64,000 bases of DNA from Janthinobacterium sp. TND4EL3 (GTDB lineage: Bacteria > Pseudomonadota > Gammaproteobacteria > Burkholderiales > Burkholderiaceae_D). The DNA is taken from positions 124,001-188,000 of the forward strand of contig NZ_FTMV01000011.1 in the NCBI RefSeq assembly GCF_900156175.1, given 5' to 3'. Shown one piece after another: positions 7,814 through 16,854 of this stretch. Below the pieces are notes generated by a model. The model saw nothing but the letters and a program-made list of their open reading frames with translations. It searched no databases and was not told where the DNA came from. A program made the position numbers and the translations under genes. Numbering within the stretch: position 1 is the first letter of the stretch; each line of letters opens with the position of its first letter.

Positions 7814-9277
7814 ATGACACGCCCGGCCCTGCTGCTGGCCCTGGCGGCCAGCCTGCTGCCGGGCCAGGCAGCGGCCACCAGGACGGCCAAGGCGCAGCCC
7901 GGCACGACCCAGCAGGCGACAGCGTCCCCGGCGGCCTCCGCCGCCACCCTGCCGCGCCTGCTGGCCCTGTCGGCCGGCAAATCGCAGTTGCTGCGCCTGC
8001 CGTTCGCGGCCAGCCGCCTGGCCGTGGGCGACACCGCCATCGCCGACGTGATCCTGCTCAATGCCAGCGAAGTCTATCTGCTGGGCAAGCGTCCCGGCAC
8101 CACCAACCTGATCCTGTGGGACCGCGCCAAGCAAGCCACCATCATCGACCTCGGCGTGACCATCGACACGGGGGCGCTGCGCCTGCAGCTGACGCAGCTG
8201 TTCCCCGACGAGACGCAGATCGCCCTGCATGCGGCGGCCGACACCCTGGTGCTGTCGGGCACCGTGGCCGACGCCGTCAAGGCCAGCCAGATCATGGCCC
8301 TGGCGCAATCGTATGCGGAGCGCGCCAGCGGCGCCGGCGCCTCGGGCGCGGCGGCCGGCAACGGGGCGGCCACGGCCGCGCCTGCCGCCGGCGGCATCAA
8401 GGTGATCAATATGCTGGCCATCGCCGCGCCCCAGCAGGTGATGCTGGAAGTGAAGATCGCCGAAGTGTCGAAGAGCCTCGTCGACCAGCTGGGCGCCAGC
8501 CTGGGCGTCAATGTGCAAGTCGGCAACTGGACGCATTCCCTGCTGTCGAACCTGCTCAGCGGCAACCGCAGCCTGATCGAGGCGTTCAACAAGAAAAATG
8601 GCAACTTCGTCAGCATCGATGCGCAAAAGCGCGACGGCCTCGTGAAGATCCTCGCCGAACCGACCATCATGGCCATCAGCGGCCAGGAAGCGAGTTTCCT
8701 GGCCGGTGGCAAGGTCTTCATTCCCGTCAGCCAGAGCAACAATGGCGGCACGCCCACCATCACCCTGGAAGAAAAGGAATATGGCGTGGCCGTCAAATTC
8801 ACGCCCACCGTGCTCGATGGCGGACGCATCAACCTGAAGGTGGCGCCGGAGGTCTCCGAACTGAACAAGGACGGCATCGGCCTGAGCGCGGGCGGCACGA
8901 ATGCCACCGCCTTGCTGCCGTCGTTCACGACGCGGCGCGCGGCCACCACGGTGCAGCTGTTCGATGGCCAGAGCTTCGCCATCGGCGGCTTGATCAAGAA
9001 CAATGTGACGACGAATATCAAGGCCCTGCCCATGCTGGGCGAGATCCCCGTGCTGGGCGCGCTGTTCCGCAGCAGCGACTTCCAGAGCGACCGCAGCGAG
9101 CTGGTCTTCATCGTCACGCCGCACCTGGTGAAACCGCTGCCGGCCGTGCCGGCGCTGCCCACGGATGGCTATGTGGAACCGTCGCGGGCCGACTTTTTCA
9201 TACGCGGAAAAATGGAAGGAACGGCGCCGCCCGCCACGGCGGCGGCCGCAACACAACCGGAGCAGCAACATGATTGA
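7814..9277 (+). CDS. cpaC: Tad pilus secretin CpaC/RcpA (type II/III secretion system protein)
   Basis: An outer-membrane secretin of 487 residues. The signal peptide (about 1-22) is followed by the CpaC N-terminal domain (VGDTAIADVILLNASEVYLL), a BON-like domain (about 110-160), and the secretin domain with its terminal FIVTPHLVKPL motif. It forms the exit channel for the Flp pilus. ATG 7814 is preferred; a TTG at 7790 is in frame but would put eight polar residues before the signal peptide. The stop overlaps the next gene's ATG by 8 bp. An alanine/glycine-rich linker (about 177-195) separates the periplasmic and secretin parts. Confidence 0.93.
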   Translation: MTRPALLLALAASLLPGQAAATRTAKAQPGTTQQATASPAASAATLPRLLALSAGKSQLLRLPFAASRLAVGDTAIADVILLNASEVYLLGKRPGTTNLILWDRAKQATIIDLGVTIDTGALRLQLTQLFPDETQIALHAAADTLVLSGTVADAVKASQIMALAQSYAERASGAGASGAAAGNGAATAAPAAGGIKVINMLAIAAPQQVMLEVKIAEVSKSLVDQLGASLGVNVQVGNWTHSLLSNLLSGNRSLIEAFNKKNGNFVSIDAQKRDGLVKILAEPTIMAISGQEASFLAGGKVFIPVSQSNNGGTPTITLEEKEYGVAVKFTPTVLDGGRINLKVAPEVSELNKDGIGLSAGGTNATALLPSFTTRRAATTVQLFDGQSFAIGGLIKNNVTTNIKALPMLGEIPVLGALFRSSDFQSDRSELVFIVTPHLVKPLPAVPALPTDGYVEPSRADFFIRGKMEGTAPPATAAAATQPEQQHD

Positions 9278-9557
9278 TTTTTCCCGCCTTCTTTCCCTGC
9301 TGGCCGCCACTGCGGCGCTGGGCGGCTGCGCGCAGCAGACACCGCGGCTCGACAGCCAGTTCGGCAACAGCGTGCGGCACATGCAGGCGCAGCAAGTACT
9401 GCAGCCCGATGCGGCCGCGCGCCAGCAAGCCCGCCTGACGGCCAGCGGCGGCATCGACGGCCGCGCCGGCGTGGCCGCCTACCAGCGCTACCAGGAATCG
9501 TTCCAGACCCCGCCGGTATCGGCGCAGGCCCTGACCATCGGCGTCAGCAAGCGCTAG
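9270..9557 (+). CDS. Small putative lipoprotein in CpaD/RcpB position of the tad locus
   Basis: A 95-residue protein with a signal peptide ending in a lipobox, LGGC (17-20), so Cys20 is probably lipidated and the protein anchored in the outer membrane. The remaining 75 residues are polar and show no family I recognise. Position directly after the secretin gene and before cpaE is where tad loci often encode the outer-membrane accessory CpaD or RcpB, but this protein is far shorter. By position it may be a secretin pilot or stabiliser; that is inference. It overlaps cpaC by 8 bp and lies 12 bp before cpaE, so it is clearly part of the operon. Confidence 0.8.
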   Translation: MIDFSRLLSLLAATAALGGCAQQTPRLDSQFGNSVRHMQAQQVLQPDAAARQQARLTASGGIDGRAGVAAYQRYQESFQTPPVSAQALTIGVSKR

Positions 9558-9569
9558 GGAGGGCTTACC

Positions 9570-10727
9570 GTGCACATCACCGTCATATCGAGAGATGAAA
9601 AAAGCCTCGCCGGCATCGCCGCGCTATTGCGCAACCGCAACCCGGCGCACCAGGTGGAGACCCTGGCCGGCGCCTTGAAAAGACTGCCCGCAGCCAGTTC
9701 GCCGGACGTGGTCATCGTCGACCAGCCGAATTGCGAGGCGGGCGACCTCGACAGCCTGGAACGGCTGGGCAACCAGCACCCGCGCATCGCCTTCATCCTG
9801 CTGTGCCGCCATCACACGCCGGACTTCCTGCTGCAAGCCATGCGCGCCGGCGTGCGCGAGGTAATCGATTATCCCGCCCCGCCCGGCTGCCTGTACCAGG
9901 CTCTCGAACGCATCGAGGAAAAGCTGCAGCGGCGCAGCGACGCCAACGGCAAGCTGCTGGCCTTTATCTCGTGCAAGGGCGGCAGCGGCGCCACCTTCCT
10001 GGCCACCAACCTGGCCTATGCGCTGGCGGCGCAGGGCGACAGCCGCGTGGCGCTGATCGACATGAACCTGCAGTTCGGCGATGCCTCGCTGTTTGTTTCC
10101 GACCAGAAACCGTTGGCCACGCTGGCCGACGTGGCGCAGCAGATCCACCGCCTCGACCCCTCGTTCCTGGCCTCGAGCATGCTCAATGTCCTGCCCAATT
10201 ACGGCGTGCTGGCCGCGCCCGACGACCCCACGCTGGCCAACGACGTGAAGCCGGAACACGTGGACGCCATCCTCAGGCTGGCGCGCCAGCAATATGACTT
10301 CATCGTGCTCGACATCGGCCGCAGCCTCGACGCAATCAGCATCCGCGCGCTGGACCAGGCCGACATGATTTTTCCCGTGCTGCAAACCACCTTGCCCTAC
10401 ATCCGCGACGGCAAGCGCCTGCTCGATGTCTTTCATTCGCTCGATTATCCGATGGACAAGATCCACCTGGTCGTCAACCGCCACGACAAGGGCAGCGAGA
10501 TCAGCGTGTACGACCTGGTGACGGCCTACGGCAGCGATGTCTACATGACCGTGCCCAACCACTATGAAGCGGCGGCCGCCTCCGTCAACCAGGGCATCCC
10601 CGTGCTGCAGCTGGCCCCCGCCAGCCCCATCACGCGGGCGCTGCAGGAATTCGCCCGGCGCCTGAGCGGCGCGGCCCCCATCGCCGCGCAGGACGGCTGG
10701 CTGGGCCGGCTGCTGCGCCGCGCCTGA
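9570..10727 (+). CDS. cpaE: Pilus assembly ATPase-like protein CpaE/TadZ
   Basis: A 385-residue MinD/ParA-superfamily protein that localises the Tad machinery at the cell pole in studied systems. The N-terminal 120 residues resemble an atypical receiver domain (VVIVDQ at about 47-52). A deviant Walker A, KGGSGAT (136-142), and the DMNLQFGD switch region (164-171) follow. The GTG start at 9570 has an AGGGAGG ribosome-binding site. It ends 14 bp before cpaF. Confidence 0.93.
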   Translation: MHITVISRDEKSLAGIAALLRNRNPAHQVETLAGALKRLPAASSPDVVIVDQPNCEAGDLDSLERLGNQHPRIAFILLCRHHTPDFLLQAMRAGVREVIDYPAPPGCLYQALERIEEKLQRRSDANGKLLAFISCKGGSGATFLATNLAYALAAQGDSRVALIDMNLQFGDASLFVSDQKPLATLADVAQQIHRLDPSFLASSMLNVLPNYGVLAAPDDPTLANDVKPEHVDAILRLARQQYDFIVLDIGRSLDAISIRALDQADMIFPVLQTTLPYIRDGKRLLDVFHSLDYPMDKIHLVVNRHDKGSEISVYDLVTAYGSDVYMTVPNHYEAAAASVNQGIPVLQLAPASPITRALQEFARRLSGAAPIAAQDGWLGRLLRRA

Positions 10728-10741
10728 GCAAGGACAACACC

Positions 10742-12091
10742 ATGAACGCAGTCACCATCCCGATCCGCGAACGGCTGGGCCAGTTGCTCCCGCACCAGCG
10801 CGCGGGCACCATCGACAACCGCGCCTACCAGCTGCTCAGGCAGCGCATCCACGCCATCCTGCTCGACCGGGTGGACCTGGAAAACCTGCAGCGCCTCGCG
10901 CCCGAGCAGGTGCGCGAACAGCTGCGCCTGCTGGTCGAGCGCCTGCTGGAAGAAGAGGCCGTGGTCATCAACGAGCTCGAACGCAAGAACCTGACGCGCG
11001 ACATCCAGCACGAAATGCTGGGCTTCGGGCCGCTGGAACTGCTGCTGGCCGACCCCACCGTGTCCGACATCCTCGTCAACACCCACAAGCGCGTGTACGT
11101 GGAGCGGCGCGGCAAGCTGGAACTGACGGACGTGTGCTTCAGCGACGACGCGCATTTGATGAAGATCATCGACAAGATCGTCTCGCGCGTGGGTCGCCGC
11201 ATCGACGAATCGAGTCCCATGGTCGACGCGCGGCTGCCGGACGGCTCGCGCGTGAACGCCATCATCCCGCCTCTGGCCATCGACGGCCCCGTGATGTCGA
11301 TCCGCCGCTTCTCGGCCGATCCGCTGCGCCTGGCCGACCTGGTGGCCTACGACAGCATGACGGCCGGCATGGCGGAAATCCTGCAGGGCCTGGGCAAGGC
11401 GAAGATCAACATCCTGATCTCGGGCGGCACGGGCAGCGGCAAGACCACCATGCTCAACGTCATTTCCGGCTTCATCGGCGCCACCGAGCGCATCGTCACG
11501 GTGGAAGACGCGGCCGAGCTGCAGCTGCAGCAGCCGCACGTGGTGCGCCTGGAAACGCGCCCGCCCAACATCGAGGGCAAGGGCGAGGTGACGCAGCGGG
11601 CGCTGGTGCGCAATGCGCTGCGCATGCGCCCCGACCGCATCATCCTGGGCGAGGTGCGCGGCGGCGAGGCGCTCGACATGCTCGGCGCCATGAACACGGG
11701 CCACGAGGGCTCGATGGCCACCATCCACGCCAATACCCCGCGCGACGCCATCACGCGGCTGGAAAACATGATCAGCATGGCCGCCGCCAGCCTGCCCAGC
11801 AAGGCCATGCGCCAGCAGATCAGCTCGGCCGTCAGCGTGGTGGTGCAGGTGTCGCGCCTGACCGACGGCAAGCGCAAGGTCACCTCGATCCAGGAAATCA
11901 CGGGCATGGAAGGCGACATGATCACCATGCAGGAAATCTTCAGCTTCCGCCAGACGGGCATCGGCGACGGCGGCACCGTGCTCGGGCATTTTTCCTCGAC
12001 GGGCATCCGCCCCCGCTTCCTCGAACGCCTGCATACGTTCGGCATCACGGTGCCGGCCCAGCTGTTCGAACCGACCCGGCAGGGGGGCTGA
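10742..12091 (+). CDS. cpaF: Tad secretion ATPase CpaF/TadA
   Basis: A 449-residue hexameric secretion ATPase of the VirB11/PulE superfamily that powers pilus assembly from the cytoplasmic face. Walker A GGTGSGKT is at 228-235, Walker B with catalytic Glu at RIILGEVRG (299-307), and the His box [10 protein letters not shown] at about 321-330. The Arg-rich N-terminal domain is intact and length is normal. It ends one base before tadB, consistent with coupled translation. Confidence 0.96.
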   Translation: MNAVTIPIRERLGQLLPHQRAGTIDNRAYQLLRQRIHAILLDRVDLENLQRLAPEQVREQLRLLVERLLEEEAVVINELERKNLTRDIQHEMLGFGPLELLLADPTVSDILVNTHKRVYVERRGKLELTDVCFSDDAHLMKIIDKIVSRVGRRIDESSPMVDARLPDGSRVNAIIPPLAIDGPVMSIRRFSADPLRLADLVAYDSMTAGMAEILQGLGKAKINILISGGTGSGKTTMLNVISGFIGATERIVTVEDAAELQLQQPHVVRLETRPPNIEGKGEVTQRALVRNALRMRPDRIILGEVRGGEALDMLGAMNTGHEGSMATIHANTPRDAITRLENMISMAAASLPSKAMRQQISSAVSVVVQVSRLTDGKRKVTSIQEITGMEGDMITMQEIFSFRQTGIGDGGTVLGHFSSTGIRPRFLERLHTFGITVPAQLFEPTRQGG

Positions 12092-12092
12092 G

Positions 12093-13067
12093 ATGGCCGA
12101 CCTGTTCCTCTTCGGCGCCCTGGTCTTCAGCGCCGCCCTGCTGCTGGCCAGCGGCGCCTACCTGGCCTGGCGCGGCATGCGCAACCGCGCGCCCGGGCGC
12201 GTGGCCCAGCGCGTGCGCAATGCCAGCAGGGGCAGCGCCGACAGCCATCCCGCCCTGTCGATCAGCAAGCAGCGCCTGCTGGCGCGCCACCCGCTGTTGC
12301 AGCGCGCGCTGCAGGCGCTGCCGCCGGCCGCCGTGCTGGACCGCTTGCTGCTGCAGGCGGGACGCCAGCAGACGGTGGCCCAGCTGCTGGGCTGGAGCCT
12401 GGCCGCCCTGCTGGGCGGACTGCTGCTGGGTGCGCTGCTGGGGCTGCCCCTGTCCCTGCTGGCGGGCCTGGGGGCGCTGGGCGCCGCGCTGCCCCTGCTG
12501 CACTTGCGCCGCGCGCAGCAGCAACGGCTTAAGCGCATCGAACAGCAATTGCCCGATGCGCTGGACCTGATGGGGCGGGCCATGCGCGCCGGCCACGCCT
12601 TTCCCACGGCGCTGAAAATGGCCGGCGATGAAATGGCGGCGCCGCTGGGCAGCGAATTTCGCGCCGTCTTCGATGAAGTCAATTTTGGCGTGGCCATGAG
12701 CGATGCGCTGGGCAACCTGGCCAGCCGCGTGCCCAGCACCGACCTGCGCTACTTCGTCGTCGCCGTGCTGATCCAGCGCGAAACGGGGGGCAACCTGTCG
12801 GAGTTGCTGGGCAGCATCAGCGCCATCATCCGCGACCGCCTGAAACTGCTGGGACAAATCCGCGTGCTGTCGGCCGAGGGCCGCATGTCGGCCTGGATCC
12901 TGGGGCTGATGCCGTTTGCCGTGGCGCTGATGATGCAGCTGACCAGTCCCGATTTCCTCAGCGTGCTGTACCTGGACAGCGGCGGACGCAAGATGCTGGT
13001 CACGGCCGGCGTGATGATGGCGCTGGGCATTTTGATAATCCGCAAGGTCACGCGCATTCGCATCTGA
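12093..13067 (+). CDS. tadB: Tad inner-membrane platform protein TadB
   Basis: A 324-residue type II secretion F-family protein. An N-terminal helix (about 4-27) is followed by two central hydrophobic segments (about 95-140), the T2SSF domain with [18 protein letters not shown] (about 150-170), and C-terminal membrane helices. It pairs with TadC to form the inner-membrane platform on which CpaF acts. Confidence 0.93.
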   Translation: MADLFLFGALVFSAALLLASGAYLAWRGMRNRAPGRVAQRVRNASRGSADSHPALSISKQRLLARHPLLQRALQALPPAAVLDRLLLQAGRQQTVAQLLGWSLAALLGGLLLGALLGLPLSLLAGLGALGAALPLLHLRRAQQQRLKRIEQQLPDALDLMGRAMRAGHAFPTALKMAGDEMAAPLGSEFRAVFDEVNFGVAMSDALGNLASRVPSTDLRYFVVAVLIQRETGGNLSELLGSISAIIRDRLKLLGQIRVLSAEGRMSAWILGLMPFAVALMMQLTSPDFLSVLYLDSGGRKMLVTAGVMMALGILIIRKVTRIRI

Positions 13068-13089
13068 GATTTTTCCCGAAAGGATGGTC

Positions 13090-14034
13090 ATGAGTTTTCT
13101 GCAATTGCTGTTCCTGGCGCTGACCTTTTGCGCCGCCTTCGGCGCCATGCTGTTGCTGCTGCGCCCCTTCGCTTCGCCGACCCTGCAATCGCGCCTGGCG
13201 GCGCTGGCCGGACCGCAGGCACCCGGCCGCAAGGCCGGCGGCAGGCGCTGGCTGGCGCGCCTGCTGCGCCTGGCCGTACCGCTGGGCAAATTGTCCTCGC
13301 CGGCCGAAAACTGGGAAGGCTCGCCGCTGCGCAGCCGCTTCATGCACGCGGGCCTGCGCTCGAACGCCGCGCCGCTGCTGTTCTTCGCCGCCAAGACGAC
13401 GCTGGCGCTGGCGCTGCCGGCCGCGGTCTTCCTCCTGCTGCACCAGTCCTTTCCCAAGCTCGGCGGCAGCACGCTGGTGCTGTGCCTGCTCATCGCCATG
13501 GCCCTCGGCTACTACCTGCCCAACGTGGTGCTGGCGCACATGGTCAAGCAGCGCCAGCGCGACATTTTCGAGAACTTCCCCGACGCGCTGGACCTGATGA
13601 CGGTCTGCGTCGAAGCGGGCCTGGGCATGGATGCGGCGCTGGCCCGCGTGGCGGCGGAAATCGTGCTGAAAAGCGCCGTGCTGAGCGAGGAGCTGACCCT
13701 CGTCACGCTGGAACTGCGCGCCGGCAGCAACAAGGAAAAAGCCTTGCGCAACCTGGCCTTGCGCACGGGCGTGGAAGATGTCGACGCCCTCGTCACGATG
13801 CTGATCCAGGCCGAACGCTTCGGCACGGGCATCGGCGCCTCGCTGCGCGTGCAATCCGCACAATTGCGCACCAAGCGGCGCCAGGGGGCGGAAGAACAGG
13901 CGGCGAAAATCGCCCTGAAACTGCTGTTTCCGCTGATTTTCTTTATCTTTCCCTCGCTGCTGGTGGTGCTGATGGGGCCGGCCTTCCTGCAAATCTACCG
14001 CCTGCTGCTGCCGGCCCTGCGCGATGCCAGCTAA
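13090..14034 (+). CDS. tadC: Tad inner-membrane platform protein TadC
   Basis: Second T2SSF-family platform protein, 314 residues from the ATG at 13090, which has GAAAGGA 5 bases upstream; an ATG two codons earlier (13084) overlaps that site and is less likely. Hydrophobic N-terminus, a two-helix hydrophobic block (about 100-155), the FPDALDLMTVCVEAGLG motif (about 163-179) and a hydrophobic C-terminal region. Its end overlaps the tadE start by 11 bp. Confidence 0.93.
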   Translation: MSFLQLLFLALTFCAAFGAMLLLLRPFASPTLQSRLAALAGPQAPGRKAGGRRWLARLLRLAVPLGKLSSPAENWEGSPLRSRFMHAGLRSNAAPLLFFAAKTTLALALPAAVFLLLHQSFPKLGGSTLVLCLLIAMALGYYLPNVVLAHMVKQRQRDIFENFPDALDLMTVCVEAGLGMDAALARVAAEIVLKSAVLSEELTLVTLELRAGSNKEKALRNLALRTGVEDVDALVTMLIQAERFGTGIGASLRVQSAQLRTKRRQGAEEQAAKIALKLLFPLIFFIFPSLLVVLMGPAFLQIYRLLLPALRDAS

Positions 14035-14479
14035 GGCCCGCGCGCATGTGCGCCAGCAGGGCGTGGCGGCCGTCGAACTGGCACTGCTGATGCCCGTGCT
14101 GCTGCTGATCTTCCTCGGCATCGCGGGCATGAGCCGGCTGTACTACCTGCAGATGGCGCTGGTCAGCGCGGCGCGCGCGGGCGTGCAGTTCGCGCAGGCC
14201 GGCCAGACGCAGGACACGGCGCGCATCGCCGCCGCCGCGCGCCGCGACGCCCTGCACGACGCGCCCGGCATGGCCATGCCCGACGTGGCGATCCGCCAGC
14301 GCTGCGCCGACGGCAGCCCGTATGCCGGCAACGGCAAGTGTCCCGGCTATGCCAGCGCGCCGTGGACCTATGTCGAAGTACGCACCAGCTACGTGCTGGC
14401 CGATGCCGGCTATCCGCTGCTGCCCGGGTTCGCGGCGCCGCTGCGGCTGCAGCACAGCGCCACGGCGCGCCTGCGCTAG
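14024..14479 (+). CDS. tadE: TadE-like pseudopilin
   Basis: A 151-residue minor pilin-like protein. The short basic N-terminus is followed by QQGVAAVELALLMPVLLLIF (about 11-30), which has the TadE pattern of a glycine before a hydrophobic helix with a conserved Glu. It is probably processed by CpaA after that glycine. The C-terminal region contains two cysteines (about 90 and 106) that could form a disulfide in the periplasm. It overlaps tadC by 11 bp with no separate ribosome-binding site, which suggests coupling. Confidence 0.85.
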   Translation: MPAKARAHVRQQGVAAVELALLMPVLLLIFLGIAGMSRLYYLQMALVSAARAGVQFAQAGQTQDTARIAAAARRDALHDAPGMAMPDVAIRQRCADGSPYAGNGKCPGYASAPWTYVEVRTSYVLADAGYPLLPGFAAPLRLQHSATARLR

Positions 14480-14507
14480 GCGCCCTACCGAAGAAAACAT
14501 CACGCCC

Positions 14508-14912
14508 ATGCCTCCTATCCGCCAGCGCGGCTCCTTTGCCGTCGAATTCGCCATCACCGTGTCCCTGCTGCTGTTGCTCATCTTTGCCATCGTCAATCTG
14601 GCGCTGGCGGCATGGAACTACAACACCCTGTCGCAGGCGAGCCGCGAAGGCGCGCGCTATGGCAGCGTCCTGGGCAATACCGATGGCCGCTACAGCCGCG
14701 AGCGCGCGCGCGAGCTGATACAGCGGCGGGTGGAAGCTTACGCCGTCGGCCTGCGCTTCGACACGGTCGAGGTCAGCTGGGATGGCGGCGACAACGCGCC
14801 CGGCAGCATCGTCACCGTCAGCGCCAGCTACCGCTTCCATCCCGTCAGCGCCATGCTCGGCCCGCTCAGCATTCCGCTGCGCAGTTCGGCCAGCATGATG
14901 ATTTCCCAATGA
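14508..14912 (+). CDS. TadE/TadF-like pseudopilin
   Basis: A 134-residue second minor pseudopilin. RQRGSFAVEFAITVSLLLLL (5-24) again shows a glycine followed by a hydrophobic stretch with Glu, the TadE/F processing and anchor motif. The sequence SQASREGARYGSVLG (about 43-57) is typical of TadE-family proteins. Start 14508 is chosen because the in-frame extension to 14322 runs inside tadE. It lies 31 bp before the tadG-like gene. Confidence 0.85.
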   Translation: MPPIRQRGSFAVEFAITVSLLLLLIFAIVNLALAAWNYNTLSQASREGARYGSVLGNTDGRYSRERARELIQRRVEAYAVGLRFDTVEVSWDGGDNAPGSIVTVSASYRFHPVSAMLGPLSIPLRSSASMMISQ

Positions 14913-14943
14913 CACTATTCCATCCGCCGAACCGAGGTATCCC

Positions 14944-16161
14944 ATGCGCCTGTCCCCTTCTCTTCGTTCCCGCCGCCAGCGCGGCAGCATCCCCGTCGCC
15001 ACGGCGCTGCTGCTGCCGCTGCTGATCGGTTTTGCCGGCCTGGCCGGCGACAGCGGCAATCTGTATCTCGTCAAGCGGCGCATGCAGACGGCGGCAGACG
15101 CGGGCGCCGTCTCCGCGGCGCTGGAAGCGCAGCGCCAGGCCAGCCTGGCCGACATCGTCGCGGCCGGCAAGCACGATGCGGCCCTGAACGGCTTTGCCGC
15201 CAGCGGCACCAGCGTGCACCTGCCGCCCCTGGCCGGCGCCCATGCGGCAAGCCCCGGCTATGTGGAGGTGCAGCTGGCGCAAGCCGTGCCCACGCATTTC
15301 ATGGGCCTGTTCGGCTTCCGCACGGTCGAGGTGCGGGCGCGCGCAGTGGCGGGCGCGCGGCCCGACGCCACCTGTTTCCTGGCCCTCAACGGCAAGAATG
15401 TCAGCGAGGCGATGACGGTCACGGGAGCCGGCGAAATCACGGGCGAACACTGCGCCATTTTCGTCAATGGCAGCGCGGCCAATACCCTGACGGCCAGCGG
15501 CGCCATGACCGTGCGCGCCGACAGCATCGGCGTGCAGGCGCCCGGCTACCGGCACGACGGCGGCAGCGCTTTCCTGCCCACGCCGCAGGTCGGCCAGGCG
15601 GCGCGCCTGGACCCGCTGGCACGCCTGCAGCCGCCTGCGGGCGGCGCCACGCAGGCGAACGGCAAACTGACGGGTACGGGCACGCACACCCTGCAACCGG
15701 GCGTGTATCCTGGCGGAATTAACTTGTCCGGTGGCATGACTGTCAATTTTGCGCCCGGTATCTATGTGCTCAAGGGCGGCTTCACGGTCGATGGCGCCGT
15801 CAACCTGAACGGCGACGGCGTGGCCTTCTATACGCAAGGCCCCGTGAACATCCGCGGCAGCGGCGTGCTCAAGCTGGCGGCGCCCGAGACGGGCTCCATG
15901 GCCGGCATCCTCTTCTATGGCGACCGCGACAAGGTCACGGGCAAGAACGAGATCACGGGCGGCGTCAGCGGCGAGCTGGCCGGCACCCTGTATTTCCCGT
16001 CCTCGGCGCTGAACCTCGTGGGTAGCGGCGGCCTCAAAGGCAAGCCCTACCTGATGCTGATCGCCGATACGATGTCGTTTACGGGTGGCATGCTGTCGGA
16101 ATTCAGCAAGCCCGTGTACAACGAGGCCTACCAGGGTTCGCGCGTGGCCATCGCGGAGTAG
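14944..16161 (+). CDS. tadG: TadG-like pilus-associated protein
   Basis: A 405-residue last gene of the tad locus. Residues 13-45 carry the Tad-type N-terminal anchor (GSIPVATALLLPLLIGFAG, then AADAGAVSAAL). No von Willebrand A domain, common in other TadG proteins, is evident. Instead residues from about 150 to the end are Gly/Thr/Asn-rich with many short beta-forming repeats (for example NLSGGMTVNFAPGIYVLKGG), suggesting a beta-rich surface domain that could act as an adhesive tip or minor pilin. That role is inference. It ends 3 bp from the convergent response regulator gene, with no terminator between. Confidence 0.8.
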   Translation: MRLSPSLRSRRQRGSIPVATALLLPLLIGFAGLAGDSGNLYLVKRRMQTAADAGAVSAALEAQRQASLADIVAAGKHDAALNGFAASGTSVHLPPLAGAHAASPGYVEVQLAQAVPTHFMGLFGFRTVEVRARAVAGARPDATCFLALNGKNVSEAMTVTGAGEITGEHCAIFVNGSAANTLTASGAMTVRADSIGVQAPGYRHDGGSAFLPTPQVGQAARLDPLARLQPPAGGATQANGKLTGTGTHTLQPGVYPGGINLSGGMTVNFAPGIYVLKGGFTVDGAVNLNGDGVAFYTQGPVNIRGSGVLKLAAPETGSMAGILFYGDRDKVTGKNEITGGVSGELAGTLYFPSSALNLVGSGGLKGKPYLMLIADTMSFTGGMLSEFSKPVYNEAYQGSRVAIAE

Positions 16162-16164
16162 CGC

Positions 16165-16854
16165 TCAGCCCAGTTTGTGCCGCGTGGCGTACACGTACAG
16201 CTCCAGGCGGTTGCCGACGCCGAGCTTGTGATAGATCGAACTGAGGTGGTTGCGCAAGGTGTGTTCGGCGATGAAGGCGCGCTGCGCCAGGTCCTTGTTC
16301 AGCGCGCCATTGCCGTCGACGATCATGCCGACGATCTTGCGCTCCTTGGCCGTCAGGCTGGCGATGCGCGCGTCTTCGGGATTGCGCGGCGGGGGCGCCT
16401 TGGGCGCCAGCAACTCGCCGAGCAGGGAACCGAGCAGGGTCTGTTCCAGCCACAGCTCGCCCAGGTGCACCTTGCGGATCACGTGCAGCAGCAGCTCGGC
16501 CGGCGCTTCCTTGCCCAGCGCGCCGCGCGCGCCCGCGCGCACGGCCTTGCCCAGCAATTCCTGGCTGCGGGTGCCGCTCAGCACCAGCGCGCGCGTGCCG
16601 CCGCCGGCCAGCAGCTGGGGCAGGATATCGGTCGAGCACGAACCGCCCAGGTCCAAGTCCAGCACGATGACATGCGGCTGCTGCGCGGCCGCCATCGCCA
16701 GCGCCGTCTCGGCATCGCCTGCCGAGCCCACCAGCGACATTTCCGGCGTGCCTTCGATCAGCTTTTCCAGTCCCCACAACATGGTCTTGTGGTCGTCGAC
16801 CAGCATCACGCGGATCGCCTGCCCGGCGCACGCGGGCGCGCTCGCTGCCGGCAT
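16165..16854 (-). CDS. LuxR/NarL-family response regulator
   Basis: A 229-residue two-component regulator. The receiver domain has acidic pair Asp20-Asp21, phospho-acceptor Asp66 (VLDLDLGG) and Lys115. A C-terminal LuxR helix-turn-helix follows (LTAKERKIVGMIVDG to HTLRNHLSSIYHKLGV, about 165-215). ATG 16854 shares its A with the stop of the upstream kinase gene (TGATG), so the pair is translated together. The gene converges on the tad locus with a 3-bp gap, which makes it a candidate tad regulator, although no direct evidence is visible. An alternative GTG start lies one codon upstream. Confidence 0.92.
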   Translation of the reverse strand: MPAASAPACAGQAIRVMLVDDHKTMLWGLEKLIEGTPEMSLVGSAGDAETALAMAAAQQPHVIVLDLDLGGSCSTDILPQLLAGGGTRALVLSGTRSQELLGKAVRAGARGALGKEAPAELLLHVIRKVHLGELWLEQTLLGSLLGELLAPKAPPPRNPEDARIASLTAKERKIVGMIVDGNGALNKDLAQRAFIAEHTLRNHLSSIYHKLGVGNRLELYVYATRHKLG

